Source of the DNA: Archivesica marissinica
Lineage: Eukaryota > Mollusca > Bivalvia > Venerida > Vesicomyidae
DNA length: 64,000 bases
Direction of reading: 5' to 3'
NCBI GenBank assembly: GCA_014843695.1
Contig: CM026400.1
Location: forward strand, 39,089,816 to 39,153,815
Both the position numbers and the translations under genes were made by a program. The notes beneath the pieces are model-generated. The model was not told where the DNA came from, searched no databases, and was given only the letters and a program-made list of their open reading frames with translations. Shown piece by piece: positions 20,560 to 36,814 of the stretch; the first letter of the stretch is position 1; every line of letters begins with the position of its first letter.

Positions 20560-20793
20560 ATTTTACGTCGCTACCAGTTACCAATTTGAGTGACGGGCAG
20601 TTTACCTAACACCTTTCCTGGGCAGGCTCCAGCGGTTAACCAGTACTCGGTCCTACAGCCTCCATAAGAAACGGCCAACATTTTCATATAAATGAGACAC
20701 GGTCTGAGTTGGGCTCGAACCCATGACCATCAGTGATGATAGGTTACAGTGGTATACAAGTCAGCAACCGTAACCACTCGACAACGGAGGCAG
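20560..20793 (-). repeat. SINE family D copy
   Basis: On the minus strand, a tRNA-like head (GCCTCCGTTGTCGAGTGGT, B box GGGTTCGAGCCC) with a long middle segment, then CATTTATATGAAAATG, GGTTAACCGCTGGAGCC and CAGGAAAGGTG. A second copy lies at 59826-60043; 3' pieces lie at 37025 and 42095. Confidence 0.8.
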
Positions 20794-21029
20794 ACTAGAC
20801 TCAATTTGTATTTTGAAATATATATCTCTGAAAATATTGAAAATTTGAATTTCTAAGACGTACATTAAAATGTGCACCATTGACGTTCTACTAATATGAC
20901 TCAAAAGTGTTCAAGGGAAAGCATACACCCAGACCAATCTAGCATATTCGATGCTCATTTTATTAGTCGGCCCTGCAAATTAAAAATCGCTAGGTCACCG
21001 CTAGTGGTATTGTAATATGTCGTGCATAC

Positions 21030-21248
21030 CTGTACATGACGGTATTTGGCCATTTGGGTTATCTGCGTTATTGATGTTCCACGTATATCCTGTGTCCGGA
21101 CCACATTCGATGCCAGACGTACCCACAAACTTTTCGCCATCGAAGTCGAACCCCTTGTTACATGTGGCGTTACAAACTCGTGTATCGGTATCTGTCCAAA
21201 AACAGTTCATATTACCATTTTCAATATCCGACGGATCATTCGAACAAT
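21030..21248 (-). CDS. Mosaic gene exon E16: Sushi/CCP domain
   Basis: A 219-nt exon, phase 1-1, between TTTATTTCAG and G|GTATGC, 73 residues. Six Cys in the order DC, NC, VC, TC, EC, SC with GNMNC, CNKGF, GYTW and IPSC fit a long SVEP1-type Sushi (complement control) domain. These modules mediate protein-protein contacts in extracellular matrix and complement proteins. It precedes module X copy 2, as E6 precedes copy 1. Confidence 0.85.
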
Positions 21249-21311
21249 CTGAAATAAAGGCAGTTGAGAATCTTACGTGAGTTTCTTATCTGGGGTTTCA
21301 TCCCTAGCCTT

Positions 21312-21875
21312 TAGATGGTGAATCTGTTAATGGTGGCGAATATCCGGGTACATTCTGAGAATCTGTTAATGGTGGAGATTATCCGGGTACCTTCTGAGAA
21401 TCTGTTAATGGTGGAGTTTATCCGGGTACCTTCTGAGAATCTGTTAATGGTGGAGATTATCCGGGTACCTTCTGAGAATCTATTAATGGTGGAGATTATC
21501 CGGGTACCTTCTGAGAATCTATTAATGGTGGAGATTATCCGGGTACCTTCTGAGAATCTGTTAATGGTGGAGATTATCCGGGTACCTTCTGAGAATCTAT
21601 TAATGGTGGAGATTATCCGGGTACCTTCTGAGAATCTGTTAATGGTGGAGATTATCCGGGTACCTTCTGAGAATCTATTAATGGTGGAGATTATCCGGGT
21701 ACATTCTGAGAATCTATTAATGGTGGAGATTATCCGGGTACCTTCTGAGAATCTATTAATGGTGGAGATTATCCGGGTACCTTCTGAGAATCTGTTAATG
21801 GTGGAGTTTATCCGGGTACCTTCTGAGAATCTATTAATGGTGGAGATTATCCGTGTACCTTCTGAGAAGCATTTC
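21312..21875. repeat. 39-bp minisatellite (14 copies)
   Basis: Units GAGAATCTGTTAATGGTGGA-GATTATCCGGGTACCTTCT. 39 is a multiple of 3, so a 188-aa repeat ORF appears on the plus strand; it is not a gene. The array begins about 60 bp upstream of the E16 acceptor. Confidence 0.97.
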
Positions 21876-22084
21876 AGATAAAGGCGGGCTAGCGATACAC
21901 ATGCTGCTACTGATGATCATTCTCAGCTTCCTTACATTCTTAGCTCAATGTTATTATAATTATTACATGTATTCTCATTTTGTTGCCATTAATTGTTGCA
22001 CTTTGGTTTGTCGGACTAGTAGCTCCGGTATATACTGTTTATTGATTGACATATCCCACGCAAAGTAAACATTACACAGGTAGA

Positions 22085-25000
22085 TCCACACACACTGGAT
22101 ACACACTGGATATACACTGGATATACACTGGTTATACACTGGATATACACTGGATACACACTGGTTATACACTGGATACACACTGTATATACACTGGATA
22201 CACACTGGATATACACTGGATACACACTGGATATACACTGGATATACACTGGTTATACACTGGTTATACACTGGATACACACTGGATACACACTGGATAT
22301 ACACTGGATATACACTGGATACACACTGGATATACACTGGTTATACACTGGATACACACTGGTTATACACTGGTTATACACTGGATACACACTGGATATA
22401 CACTGGATATACACTGGATACACACTGGATATACACTGGTTATACACTGGATATACACTGGATACACAATGGATATACACTGGATACACACTGGATATAC
22501 ACTGGATACACACTGGATATACACTGGATATACACTGGATACACACTGGATATACACTGGTTATACACTGGATATACACTTATTATACACTGGATACACA
22601 CTGGATATACACTGGTTATACACTGGATACACACTGGATATACACTTGATATACACTGGATATACACTGGATATACACTGGTCATACACTGGATACACAC
22701 TGGATATACACTGGATATACACTGGTTATACACTGGTCATACACTGGACACACACTGGTTATACACTGAATACACACTGGATATACACTGGATACACACT
22801 GGATATACACTGGTTATACACTGGTTAAACACTGGATATACACTGGATACACACTGGATACACACTGGTCATACACTGGATATACACTGGATACACACTG
22901 GATACACACTGGTTATACACTGGATATACACTGGATATACACTGGTTATACACTGGATACACACTGGATATACACTGGATACACACTGGATACACACTGG
23001 ATATACACTGGATACACACTGGATATACACTGGATACACACTGGATATACACTGGTCATACACTGGATATACATTGGATACACACTGGTTATACACTGGT
23101 CATACACTGGATACACACTGGATATACACTTATTATACACTGGATACACACTGGATATACACTGGTCATACACTGGATACACACTGGATATACACTGGAT
23201 ATACACTGGTTATACACTGGTCATACACTGGATACACACTGGATACACACTGGTTATACACTGGATATACACTGGATACACACTGGATACACACTGGATA
23301 CACACTGGATATACACTGGATATACACTGGATATATACTGGATACACACTGGTTACACACTGGTTACACACTGGATATACACTGGTTATACACTGGTCAT
23401 ACACTGGATATACACTGGATACACACTGGATATACACTGGATACACACTGGATATACACTGGTTATACACTGGATACACACTGGATACACACTGGATATA
23501 CACTGGTTATACACTGGATACACACTGGTCATACACTGGATATACACTGGATACACACTGGTTATACACAGGATACACACTGTATGTACACTGGATACAC
23601 ACTGGATATACACTGGATACACACTGGTTATACACTGGATATACACTGGATATACACAGGATACACACTGGATACACACTGGATATACACTGGATACACA
23701 CTGGATATACACTGGTTATACACTGGATACACACTGGTTATACACTGGATATACACTGGATACACACTGGATATACACGGGATATACACTGGATACACAC
23801 TGGATACACACTGGATATACACGGGATATACACTGGATATACACTTATTATACACTGGATACACACTGGATATACACTGGATATACACTGGATACACACT
23901 GGATATACACTGGATATACACTGGTCATACACTGGATACACACTGGATATACACTGGATATACACTGGTTATACACTGTTCATACACTGGATACACACTG
24001 GTTATACACTGAATACACACTGGATATACACTGGATATACACTGGATACACACTGGATATACACTGGATATACACTGGATACATACTGGATATACACTGG
24101 ATACACACTGGATATACACTGGTTATACACTGGATACACACTGGATATACACTGGTCATACACTGGATATACACTGGATACACACTGGTTATACACTGGT
24201 CATACACTGGATATACACTGGATACACTCTGGATATACACTTATTATACACTGGATACACACTGGATATACACTGGTCATACACTGGATACACACTGGAT
24301 ATACACTGGATATACACTGGTTATACACCATACACTGGATACACACTGGTTATACACTGGATATACACTGGATATACACTGGATACACACTGGATACACA
24401 CTGGATACACACTGGATATACACTGGATATACACTGGATATACACTGGATACACACTGGATACACACTGGATACACACTGGATACACACTGGTTATACAC
24501 TGGATACACACTGGTTATACACTGGATATACACTGGATACACACTGGATATACACGGGATATACACTGGATACACACTGGATACACACTGGATATACACT
24601 GGATATACACTTATTATACACTGGATACACACTGGATATACACTGGATATACACTGGTTATACACTGGATACACACTGGATATACACTGGATATACACTT
24701 GATATACACTGGATATACACTGGATATACACTGGTCATACACTGGATACACACTGGATATACACTGGATATACACTGGTTATACACTGGTCATACACTGG
24801 ATACACACTGGTTATACACTGAATACACACTGGATATACACTGGATACACACTGGATATACACTGATACACACTGGATATACACTGGTTATACACTGGTT
24901 ATACACTGGATATACACTGGATACACACTGGATATACACTGGTTATACACTGGATACACACTGGATATACACTGGATATACACTGGATACACACTGGTTA

Positions 25001-28000
25001 TACACTGGTCATACACTGGATATACACTGGATACACACTGGATATACACTTATTATACACTGGATACACACTGGATATACACTGGTCATACACTGGATAC
25101 ACACTGGATATACACTGGATATACACTGGTCATACACTGGATACACACTGGATACACACTGGTTATACATTGGATATACACTGGATATACACTGGATATA
25201 CACTGGATACACACTGGATATACACTGGATACACACTGGTTATACACTGGTTATACACTGGATATACACTGGATACACACTGGATACACACTGGTTACAC
25301 ACTGGTTACACATTACACTGGTTATACACTGGATATACACTGGATACACACTGGATACACACTGGATATACACTGGATACACACTGGATATATACTGGTT
25401 ATACACTGGATACACACTGGATACACACTGGATATACACTGGATATACACTGGTTATACACTGGATACACACTGGATATACACTGGTCATACACTGGATA
25501 TACACTGGATACACACTGGTTATACACTGGTCATACACTGGATATACACTGGATACACACTGGATATACACTGGATATACACTGGATACACACTGGATAT
25601 ACACTGGATACACACTGTATATACACTGGTTATACACTGGATACACACTGGATACACACTGGTTATACACTGGATATACACTGGTTATACACTGGATACA
25701 CACTGGATATACACTGGATACACACTGGATACACACTGGATATACACTGGATACACACTGGATATACACTGGATACACACTGGATATACACTGGTTATAC
25801 ACTGGATACACACTGGATATACACTGGTCATACACTGGATATACACTGGATACACACGGGTTATACACTGGATATACACTGGATACACACTGGATATACA
25901 CTTATTATACACTGGATACACACTGGATATACACTGGATACACACTGGATATACACTGGATATACACTGGTTATACACTGGTCATACACTGGATACACAC
26001 TGGATACACACTGGTTATACACTGGATATACACTGGATATACACTGGATACACACTGGATATACACTGGATACACACTGGATATACACTGGATACACACT
26101 GGTTATACACTGGTTATACACTGGATATACATTGGATATACACTGGATACACACTGGATATACACTGATTATACACTGGTCATACACTGGATATACACTG
26201 GATACACACTGGATACACACTGGATATACACTGGATACACACTGGATATACACTGGTTATACACTGGATACACACTGGATATACACTGGATACACACTGG
26301 ATATACACTGGATATACACTGGATACACACTGGATATACACTGGATACACACTGGATATACACTGGTTATACACTGGATACACACTGGATATACACTGGT
26401 CATACACTGGATATACACTGGATACACACTGGTTATACACTGGTCATACACTGGATACACACTGGATACACACTGGATATACACTGGATACACACTGTAT
26501 ATACACTGGTTATACACTGGATACACAGGTTATACACTGGTTATACACTGGATATACACTGGTTATACACTGGATATACACAGGATACACACTGTATATA
26601 CACTGGATACACACTGGATATACACTGGATACACACTGGTTATACACTGGATATACACTGGATATACACAGGATACACACTGGATATACACTGGATACAC
26701 ACTGGATACACACTGGATATACACTGGTTATACACTGGATACACACTGGTTATACACTGGATATACACTGGATACACACTGGATATACACGGGATATACA
26801 CTGGATACACACTGGATACACACTGGATATACACTGGATATACACGGGATATACACTGGATATACACTTATTATACACTGGATACACACTGGATATACAC
26901 TGGTTATACACTGGATACACACTGGATATACACTGGATATACACTGGATATACACTGGTCATACACTGGATACACACTGGATATACACTGGATACACACT
27001 GGATATACACTGGATATACACTGGTTATACACTGGATATACACTGGATATACACTTGATATACACTGGATATACACTGGATATACACTGGTCATACACTG
27101 GATATACACTGGATATACACTGGTTATACACTGGTCATACACTGGATACACACTGGTTATACACTGAATACACACTGGATATACACTGGATACACACTGG
27201 ATATACACTGGATACACACTGGATATACACTGGTTATACACTGGATATACACTGGTTATACACTGGATACACACTGGATACACACTGGTTTTACACTGGA
27301 TATACACTGGTTATACACTGGATACACACTGGATATACACTGGATACACACTGGATACACACTGGATATACACTGGATACACACTGGATATACACTGGAT
27401 ACACACTGGATATACACTGGTTATACACTGGATACACACTGGATATACACTGGTCATACACTGGATATACACTGGATACACACGGGTTATACACTGGATA
27501 TACACTGGATACACACTGGATATACACTTATTATACACTGGATACACACTGGATATACACTGTATATACACTGGATACACACTGGATATACACTGGATAC
27601 ACACTGGATATACACTGGATATACACTGGTTATACACTGGTCATACACTGGATACACACTGGATACACACTGGTTATACACTGGATATACACTGGATATA
27701 CACTGGATATACACTGGATACACACTGGTTATACACTGGTTATACACTGGATATACATTGGATATACACTGGATACACACTGGATATACACTGGTTATAC
27801 ACTGGTCATACACTGGATACACACTGGATATACACTGGATACACACTGGATATACACTGGTTATACACTGGATACACACTGGATACACACTGGATATACA
27901 CTGGATACACACTGGATATACACTGGTTATACACTGGATACACACTGGATATACACTGGATACACACTGGATATACACTGGTTATAAACTGGATACACAC

Positions 28001-31000
28001 TGGATATACACTGGTCATACACTGGATATACACTGGATACACACTGGTCATACACTGGATACACACTGGATATACACTGGATACACACTGTATATACACT
28101 GGTTATACACTGGATACACAGGTTATACACTGGTTATACACTGGATATACACTGGATACACACTGGTTATACACAGGATACACACTGTATGTACACTGGA
28201 TACACACTGGATATACACTGGATACACACTGGTTATACACTGGATATACACTGGATATACACAGGATACACACTGGATACACACTGGATATACACTGGAT
28301 ACACACTGGATATACACTGGTTATACACTGGATACACACTGGTTATACACTGGATATACACTGGATACACACTGGATATACACGGGATATACACTGGATA
28401 CACACTGGATACACACTGGATATACACGGGATATACACTGGATATACACTGGATACACACTGGATATACACTGGATATACACTGGATACACACTGGATAT
28501 ACACTGGATATACACTGGTCATACACTGGATACACACTGGATATACACTGGATATACACTGGTTATACACTGTTCATACACTGGATACACACTGGTTATA
28601 CACTGAATACACACTGGATATACACTGGATATAAACTGGATACACACTGGATATACACTGGATATACACTGGATACATACTGGATATACACTGGATACAC
28701 ACTGGATATACACTGGTTATACACTGGATACACACTGGATATACACTGGTCATACACTGGATATACACTGGATACACACTGGTTATACACTGGTCATACA
28801 CTGGATATACACTGGATACACTCTGGATATACACTTATTATACACTGGATACACACTGGATATACACTGGTCATACACTGGATACACTGGATATACACTG
28901 GATATACATGGTATACACTGGTCATACACTGGATACACACTGGTTATACACTGGATATACACTGGATATACACTGGATACACTGGATACACACTGGATAC
29001 ACACTGGATATACACTGGATATACACTGGATATACACTGGATACACACTGGATACACACTGGATACACACTGGATACACACTGGTTATACACTGGATACA
29101 CACTGGTTATACACTGGATATACACTGGATACACACTGGATATACACGGGATATACACTGGATACACACTGGATACACACTGGATATACACTGGATATAC
29201 ACTTATTATACACTGGATACACACTGGATATACACTGGATATACACTGGTTATACACTGGATACACACTGGATATACACTGGATATACACTTGATATACA
29301 CTGGATATACACTGGATATACACTGGTCATACACTGGATACACACTGGATATACACTGGATATACACTGGATATACACTGGTCATACACTGGATACACAC
29401 TGGTTATACACTGAATACACACTGGATATACACTGGATACACACTGGATACACACTGGATACACACTGGATATACACTGGTTATACACTGGTTATACACT
29501 GGATATACACTGGATACACACTGGATATACACTGGTTATACACTGGATACACACTGGATATACACTGGATATACACTGGATACACACTGGTTATACACTG
29601 GTTATACACTGGATATACACTGGATACACACTGGATATACACTTTATACACTGGATACACACTGGATATACACTGGTTATACACTGGATACACACTGGAT
29701 ATACACTGGATATACACTGGTCATACACTGGATACACACTGGATACACACTGGTTATACACTGGATATACACTGGATATACACTGGATATACACTGGATA
29801 TACACTGGATACACACTGGATATACACTGGATACACACTGGTTATACACTGGTTATACACTGGATATACACTGGATATACACTGGATATACACTGGATAC
29901 ACACTGGATACACACTGGATATACACTGGATATACACTGGATACACACTGGATATACACTGGATACACACTGGATATACACTGGATATACACTGGATACA
30001 CACTGGATATACACTGGATATACACTGGATATACACTGGATATACACTGGATATACACTGGATATACACTGGTCATACACTGGATATACACTGGATACAC
30101 ACTGGTTATACACTGGTCATACACTGGATATACACTGGATACACACTGGATATACACTGGTTATACACTGGATATACACTGGATACACACTGGATATACA
30201 CTGGATACACACTGGATATACACTGGTTATACACTGGATATACACTGGATACACACTGGTTATACACTGGATATACACTGGTTATACACTGGATACACAC
30301 TGGATATACACTGGATATACACTGGATACACACTGGATATACACTGGATACACACTGGATACACACTGGATATACACTGGTTATACACTGGATACACACT
30401 GGATATACACTGGTCATACACTGGATATACACTGGATACACACGGGTTATACACTGGATATACACTGGATACACACTGGATATACACTTATTATACACTG
30501 GATACACACTGGATATACACTGGATACACTGGATATACACTGGATATACACTGGTTATACACTGGTCATACACTGGATACACACTGGATACACACTGGTA
30601 TACACTGGATATACACTGGATATACACTGGATACACACTGGATATACACTGGATACACACTGGATATACACTGGATACACACTGGTTATACACTGGTTAT
30701 ACACTGGATATACATTGGATATACACTGGATACACACTGGATATACACTGATTATACACTGGTCATACACTGGATATACACTGGATACACACTGGATACA
30801 CACTGGATATACACTGGATACACACTGGATAACATGGCACTGGATTACACTGGATATACACTGGATACACACTGGATATACACTGGATATACACTGGATA
30901 CACTGGATATACACTGGATACACACTGGATATACACTGGTTATACACTGGATACACACTGGATATACACTGGTCATACACTGGATATACACTGGATACAC

Positions 31001-33520
31001 ACTGGTTATACACTGGTCATACACTGGATACACACTGGATACACACTGGATACACACTGGATACACACTGTATATACACTGGTTATACACTGGATACACA
31101 GGTTATACACTGGATATACACTGGATACACACTGGTTATACACTGGATATACACAGGATACACACTGTATATACACTGGATACACACTGGATATACACTG
31201 GATACACACTGGTTATACACTGGATATACACTGGATATACACAGGATACACACTGGATATACACTGGATACACACTGGATACACACTGGATATACACTGG
31301 TTATACACTGGATACACACTGGTTATACACTGGATATACACTGGATACACACTGGATATACACTGGTTATACACTGGATACACACTGGATACACACTGGT
31401 TATACACTGGATATACACTGGATATACACTGGATATACACTTATTATACACTGGATACACACTGGATATACACTGGTTATACACTGGATACACACTGGAT
31501 ATACACTGGATATACACTGGTCATACACTGGATACACACTGGATATACACTGGATATACACTGGATATACACTGGATACACACTGGTATACACTGGATAT
31601 ACACTGGATATACACTGGATACACACTGGTTATACACTGGTTATACACTGGATATACACTGGTTATACACTGGTCATACACTGGATATACACTGGATACA
31701 CACTGGATACACACTGGTTATACACTGGATACACACTGGATATACACTTATTATACACTGGATACACACTGGATATACACTGGTCATACACTGGATACAC
31801 ACTGGATATACACTGGATATACACTGGTTATACACTGGTCATACACTGGATACACACTGGATACACACTGGTTATACACTGGATATACACTGGATATACA
31901 CTGGATACACACTGGATATACACTTGATATACACTGGATACACACTGGTTATACACTGGATATACACTGGATATACACTGGATACACACTGGTTATACAC
32001 TGGTTATACACTGGATATACACTGGTTATACACTGGTCATACACTGGATATACACTGGATACACACTGGATACACACTGGATACACACTGGTTACACACT
32101 GGATATACACTGGATATACACTGGATACACACTGGATACACACTGGATATACATTGGTTATACACTGGATACACACTGGATATACACTGGATACACACTG
32201 GATATACACTGGTTATACACTGGATACACACTGGATATACACTGGATATACACTGGATACACACTGGTTATACACTGGTCATACACTGGATATACACTGG
32301 ATACACACTGGATACACACTGGATATACACTGGATACACACTGGATATACACTGTATATACACTGGTTATACACTGGATACACACTGGATATACACTGGT
32401 TATACACTGGATACACACTGGATATACACTGGTCATACGCTGGATATACACTGGATACACACTGGTTATACATTGGTTATACACTGGATATACACTGGAT
32501 ACACACTGGATATACACTGGTCATACACTGGATACACACTGGATATACACTGGATATACACTGGTCATACACTGGATACACACTGGTTATACACTGGATA
32601 TACACTGGATATACACTGGATACACACTGGATATACACTGGATACACACTGGATATACACTGGATACACACTGGTTATACACTGGTTATACACTGGATAT
32701 ACACAGGATATACACTGGATACACACTGGTTACACACTGGTTACACACTGGATATGCACTGGTTATACACTGGTCATACACTGGATATACACTGGATACA
32801 CACTGGATACACACTGGATATACACTGGATACACACTGGATATACACTGGTTATACACTGGTTATACACTGGATACACACTGGATATACACTGGATACAC
32901 ATTGGATATACACTGATTATACACTGGATACACACTGGATATACACTGGTTATACACTGGTCATACACTGGATATACACTGGATACACACTGGATATACA
33001 CTGGATACACACTGGATACACAGGTTATACACAGGATACACACTGTATATACACTGGATACACACTGGATACACACTGGATATACACTGGATATACACAG
33101 GATACACACTGTATATACACTGGATACACACTGGATATACACTGGATACACACTGGATATACACTGGTTATACACTGGATACACACTGGTTATACACTGG
33201 ATATACACTGGATATACACTGGATATACACGGGATATACACTGGATATACACTGGATATACACGGGATATACACTGGATACACACTGGATATACACTTAG
33301 CATACACTGGATATACACTGGTTATACGCTGGATATACACTGGATACCCAATGGATATACACTTATTATACACTGGATACACACTGGATATACACTGGAT
33401 ATACACTGGATATACACTGGTCATACACTGGATACACACTGGTTATACACTGAATACACACTGGATTTACACTGGATACACACTGGATACACACTAGATT
33501 TACACTGGATACACACTGGA
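22085..33520. repeat. 11-bp minisatellite, 11.4 kb (about 1040 units)
   Basis: Units are ACTGGATACAC, ACTGGATATAC, ACTGGTTATAC, ACTGGTCATAC and rarer ACTTATTATAC types in irregular order. None of the common units makes a stop in most frames, so very long ORFs appear (up to 1575 codons at 28189-32916); they are artefacts. Kilobase-scale internal duplications are visible, e.g. 23560-24730 matches 28165-29330. The array lies in the intron between the TSP1 exon and Sushi exon E16. Confidence 0.99.
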
Positions 33521-33526
33521 CTGTAT

Positions 33527-33806
33527 ATGGTGTTCACATCGTAATGGAGAGATTGCGAGTTCGAACCCGCTTTCTCTAGTCAAAACATGCATATTTCAGC
33601 TTATTATATTTGATAATCTAGTATACTAGAAGTGGTGATGGATTCCAGCATGTCATATCCACTGGTGTGGGACAAGGATATTCTGTGCGAGTGGTCGGAA
33701 TATGTCGTCAGAAAAGAGGGTCTGAGTGATATCTCAAATGTGATTAAACTAATGTTGTAGGTTGAACTTTTGTCCGCAATGGAGTTAAACAAATTTATAT
33801 AAACTA
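33527..33806 (+). repeat. Divergent SINE
   Basis: A B-box-like GCGAGTTCGAACCCGC and a tail GATTAAACTAATGTTGTAGG..CGCAATGGAGTTAAA resemble families B/C with heavy divergence. Confidence 0.55.
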
Positions 33807-33827
33807 ATTATTTCATGGATTGTAGAT

Positions 33828-34697
33828 ATATATTAGAGGACATAGAAAACGCACACCTACATTATATACTAGAGAACATAGAAAACGCACACCTACATTA
33901 TATACTAGAGTAGATAGAAAACGCATATCTACATTATATACTAGAAAACATAGAAAATGCAAACCTACATTATATACTAGAGGACATAGAAAACGCACAC
34001 CTACATTATATACTAGAGGACATAGAAAACGCACATCTACATTATATACTAGAGGACATAGAAAACGCACACCTACATTATATACTAGAGTAGATAGAAA
34101 ACGCATATCTACATTATATACTAGAGAACATAGAAAACGCACACCTACATTATATACTAGAGGACATAGAAAACGCACACCTACATTATATACTAGAGGA
34201 CATAGAAAACGCACATCTACATTATATACTAGAGGACATAGAAAACGCACACCTACATTATATACTAGAGGACATAGAAACGCACACATACATTATATAC
34301 TAGAGGACATAGAAAACGCACATCTACATTATATACTAGAGGACATAGAAAACGCACTCATACATTATATACTAGAGGACATAGAAAACGCACACATACA
34401 TTATATACTAGAGTACATAGAAAACGCACACCTACATTATATACTAGAGGACATAGAAAACGCACACCTACATTATATACTAGAGGACATAGAAAACGCA
34501 CACCTACATTATATACTAGAAGACATAGAAAACGCACACCTACATTATATACTAGAGGACATAGAAAACGCACACCTACATTATATACTAGAGGACATAG
34601 AAAACGCACATCTACATTATATACTAGAGGACATAGAAAACGCACACCTACATTATATACTAGAGGACACAGAAAACGCACACCTACATTATATACA
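33828..34697. repeat. 36-bp minisatellite (24 copies), inverted relative of the next array
   Basis: Units TATACTAGAGGACATAGAAA-ACGCACACCTACAT. The 16-mer ATACTAGAGGACATAG is the reverse complement of CTATGTCCTCTAGTAT in the 58-bp array next door, so the two arrays face each other as partial inverted repeats. 36 is a multiple of 3; the 12-residue repeat ORFs on the minus strand are artefacts. Confidence 0.95.
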
Positions 34698-34794
34698 CAG
34701 ACTGAACAAATAAAAATATTCCAAAATGTTTAAGACTATGTATTTATATAGTTATTGTTTTTCATTCATGTAAAAACACACTTATCCAAAGTGA

Positions 34795-35900
34795 GCGTTT
34801 TCTATGTCCTCTAGTATTGATATATTTACCATTTACGCAGATAGTATTTATATCGCAGGCTATGTACTCTAGTATAGATATATTTACGCAGATAGTATTT
34901 GTATCGCAGGCTATGTCCTCTAGTATAGATATATTTACCATTTACGCAGATAGTATTTGTAGCGCAGGCTATGTCCTCTAGTATAGATATATTTACCATT
35001 TACGCAGATAGTATTTGTATCGCAGGCTATGTCCTCTAGTATAGATATATTTACCATTTACGCAGATAGTATTTGTATCGCAGGCTATGTCCTCTAGTAT
35101 AGAGATATATTTACCATTTACGCAGATAGTATTTATATCGCAGGCTATGTCCTCTAGTATAGATATATTTACGCAGATAGTATTTGTATCGCAGGCTATG
35201 TCCTCTAGTATAGATATAATTACCATTTACGCAGATAGTATTTGTATCGCAGGCTATGTCCTCTAGTATAGATATATTTACCATTTACGCAGATAGTATT
35301 TGTATCGCAGGCTATGTCCTCTAGTATAGATATATTTACCATTTACGCAGATAGTATTTGTATCGCAGGCTATGTCCTCTAGTATAGATATATTTACCAT
35401 TTACGCAGATAGTATTTGTATCGCAGGCTATGTCCTCTAGTATAGATATATTTACCATTTACGCAGATAGTATTTGTATCGCAGGCTATGTCCTCTAGTA
35501 TAGATATATTTACCATTTACGCAGATAGTATTTGTATCGCAGGCTATGTCCTCTAGTATAGATATATTTACCATTTACGCAGATAGTATTTGTATCGCAG
35601 GCTATGTCCTCTAGTATAGATATATTTACCATTTACGCAGATAGTATTTGTATCGCAGGCTATGTCCTCTAGTATAGATATATTTACCATTTACGCAGAT
35701 AGTATTTGTATCGCAGGCTATGTCCTCTAGTATAGATATATTTACCATTTACGCAGATAGTATTTGTATCGCAGGCTATGTCCTCTAGTATAGATATATT
35801 TACCATTTACGCAGATAGTATTTGTATCGCAGACTATGTCCTCTAGTATAGATATATTTACCATTTACGCAGATAGTATTTGTATCGCAGACTATGTCCT
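34795..35900 (-). repeat. 58-bp tandem array of the TSP1 exon end plus 5' splice site (about 19 copies)
   Basis: Each unit repeats the last codons of exon E15 (CDTNTICVN) with its donor G|GTAAATATATC and about 15 bp of intron. Only the copy at 35862 is joined to the full exon. The period (58) is not frame-neutral. Confidence 0.95.
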
Positions 35901-36038
35901 CTATGCTTCTACCATCACACTCCTTCCCACCATTTATAGGTATTGGGTTTTCACAGATGCGTGATCTCTGCTGGATGCCGACGTCACACGTCACAGAACA
36001 TGCACCGCTTATCCCCCATTCGGACCAGCCACCGTCCA
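35862..36038 (-). CDS. Mosaic gene exon E15: thrombospondin type 1 domain
   Basis: A 177-nt exon, phase 1-1, 59 residues. It starts VDGGWSEWGISGACSVTC (the WSxW and CSVTC signature), then GIQQRSRIC, GGKECDGRS and two C-terminal Cys. TSP1 repeats bind glycosaminoglycans and matrix proteins. The acceptor (CTCTTTAAG) is pyrimidine-poor. Its end has been amplified into the 58-bp array, giving many decoy donors immediately downstream in the transcript. Confidence 0.9.
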
Positions 36039-36570
36039 CTTAAAGAGTCAAGAGTTTTATCATAGCATGGTGTAGTACATTGTCGTAACCCAGTGATGAC
36101 AGGCTCGAGTCCCCACTCCACCAACAGGGTTCATTCTGGGTCAAAATTGTTAGGAGAAGTGAGAAAGCACGCGTTCTAAAATAGTGTTAAGTCTACATCC
36201 GCTATGTCGAATTCCGCCTGACCGAACAAAATGCTTTGACATAAGTTTGACTTAACGAAATTCGATATAAACGGAGCTAGTTATATGTAAAATGATAGTG
36301 TCTGAAACGGGACTTTTATCCAGCTTCGAGATAACAGGAAAATTTGACATAACCGACTCTGACATAGCGGATATAGACTGTATTTAATAAATTTCAACAA
36401 TATATCGTCAAAATGCACAGTATGACCATTAAATACAACACTTGAATAGAAAGAGTGCTTTATAATTGGCCAGTGTATCATACTGGACAAAATTTTATAC
36501 AAAAATTGTAAAAATAACAAATAAAAATATTTTTTAGGGAGAAGTAGGGCCCCAGAGGGTGAAGTCAGGG

Positions 36571-36664
36571 TCGTGGACGTCGTGATAGCACAGTGGATGT
36601 GCGTTCGCTTCAGGTGCGAACGGTCCGGATTGTTTCGCAATCGAGCAAAAATAAATTTGTATAA
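36571..36664 (+). repeat. SINE family B, truncated
   Basis: Head GTCGTGATAGCACAGTGG and tail TTTCGCAATCGAGCAAAAATAAATTTG with most of the body missing. Confidence 0.7.
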
Positions 36665-36814
36665 ACTAGTCGGGGTCCCTTTGGCGACTATTTCACCCAC
36701 ATTGCCAACTAGAATGATCCCTGTGCCAAAATACTAAAAGGACTTCACTGGTCTTTCAGGTGGACCTTGTAGCAATGGTTTACACCATGCACGTGAATGA
36801 ACAAGAGGATTCTT

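Noticed and set aside
22046..33497. Very long ORFs (up to 1575 codons) with Y-T-G-Y-T-L-D-I-H-W or Y-I-Q-C-V-S-S-V-Y-P periodicity
   Set aside because: They are a by-product of the 11-bp satellite; open on both strands and in several frames at once.
34795..35900. CRISPR-like array (regular direct repeats)
   Set aside because: Repeats are contiguous with no variable spacers and contain exon plus splice-donor sequence; animal genome.
36281..36700. 139-aa minus-strand ORF
   Set aside because: Overlaps a SINE fragment and low-complexity sequence; no domain or splice support.
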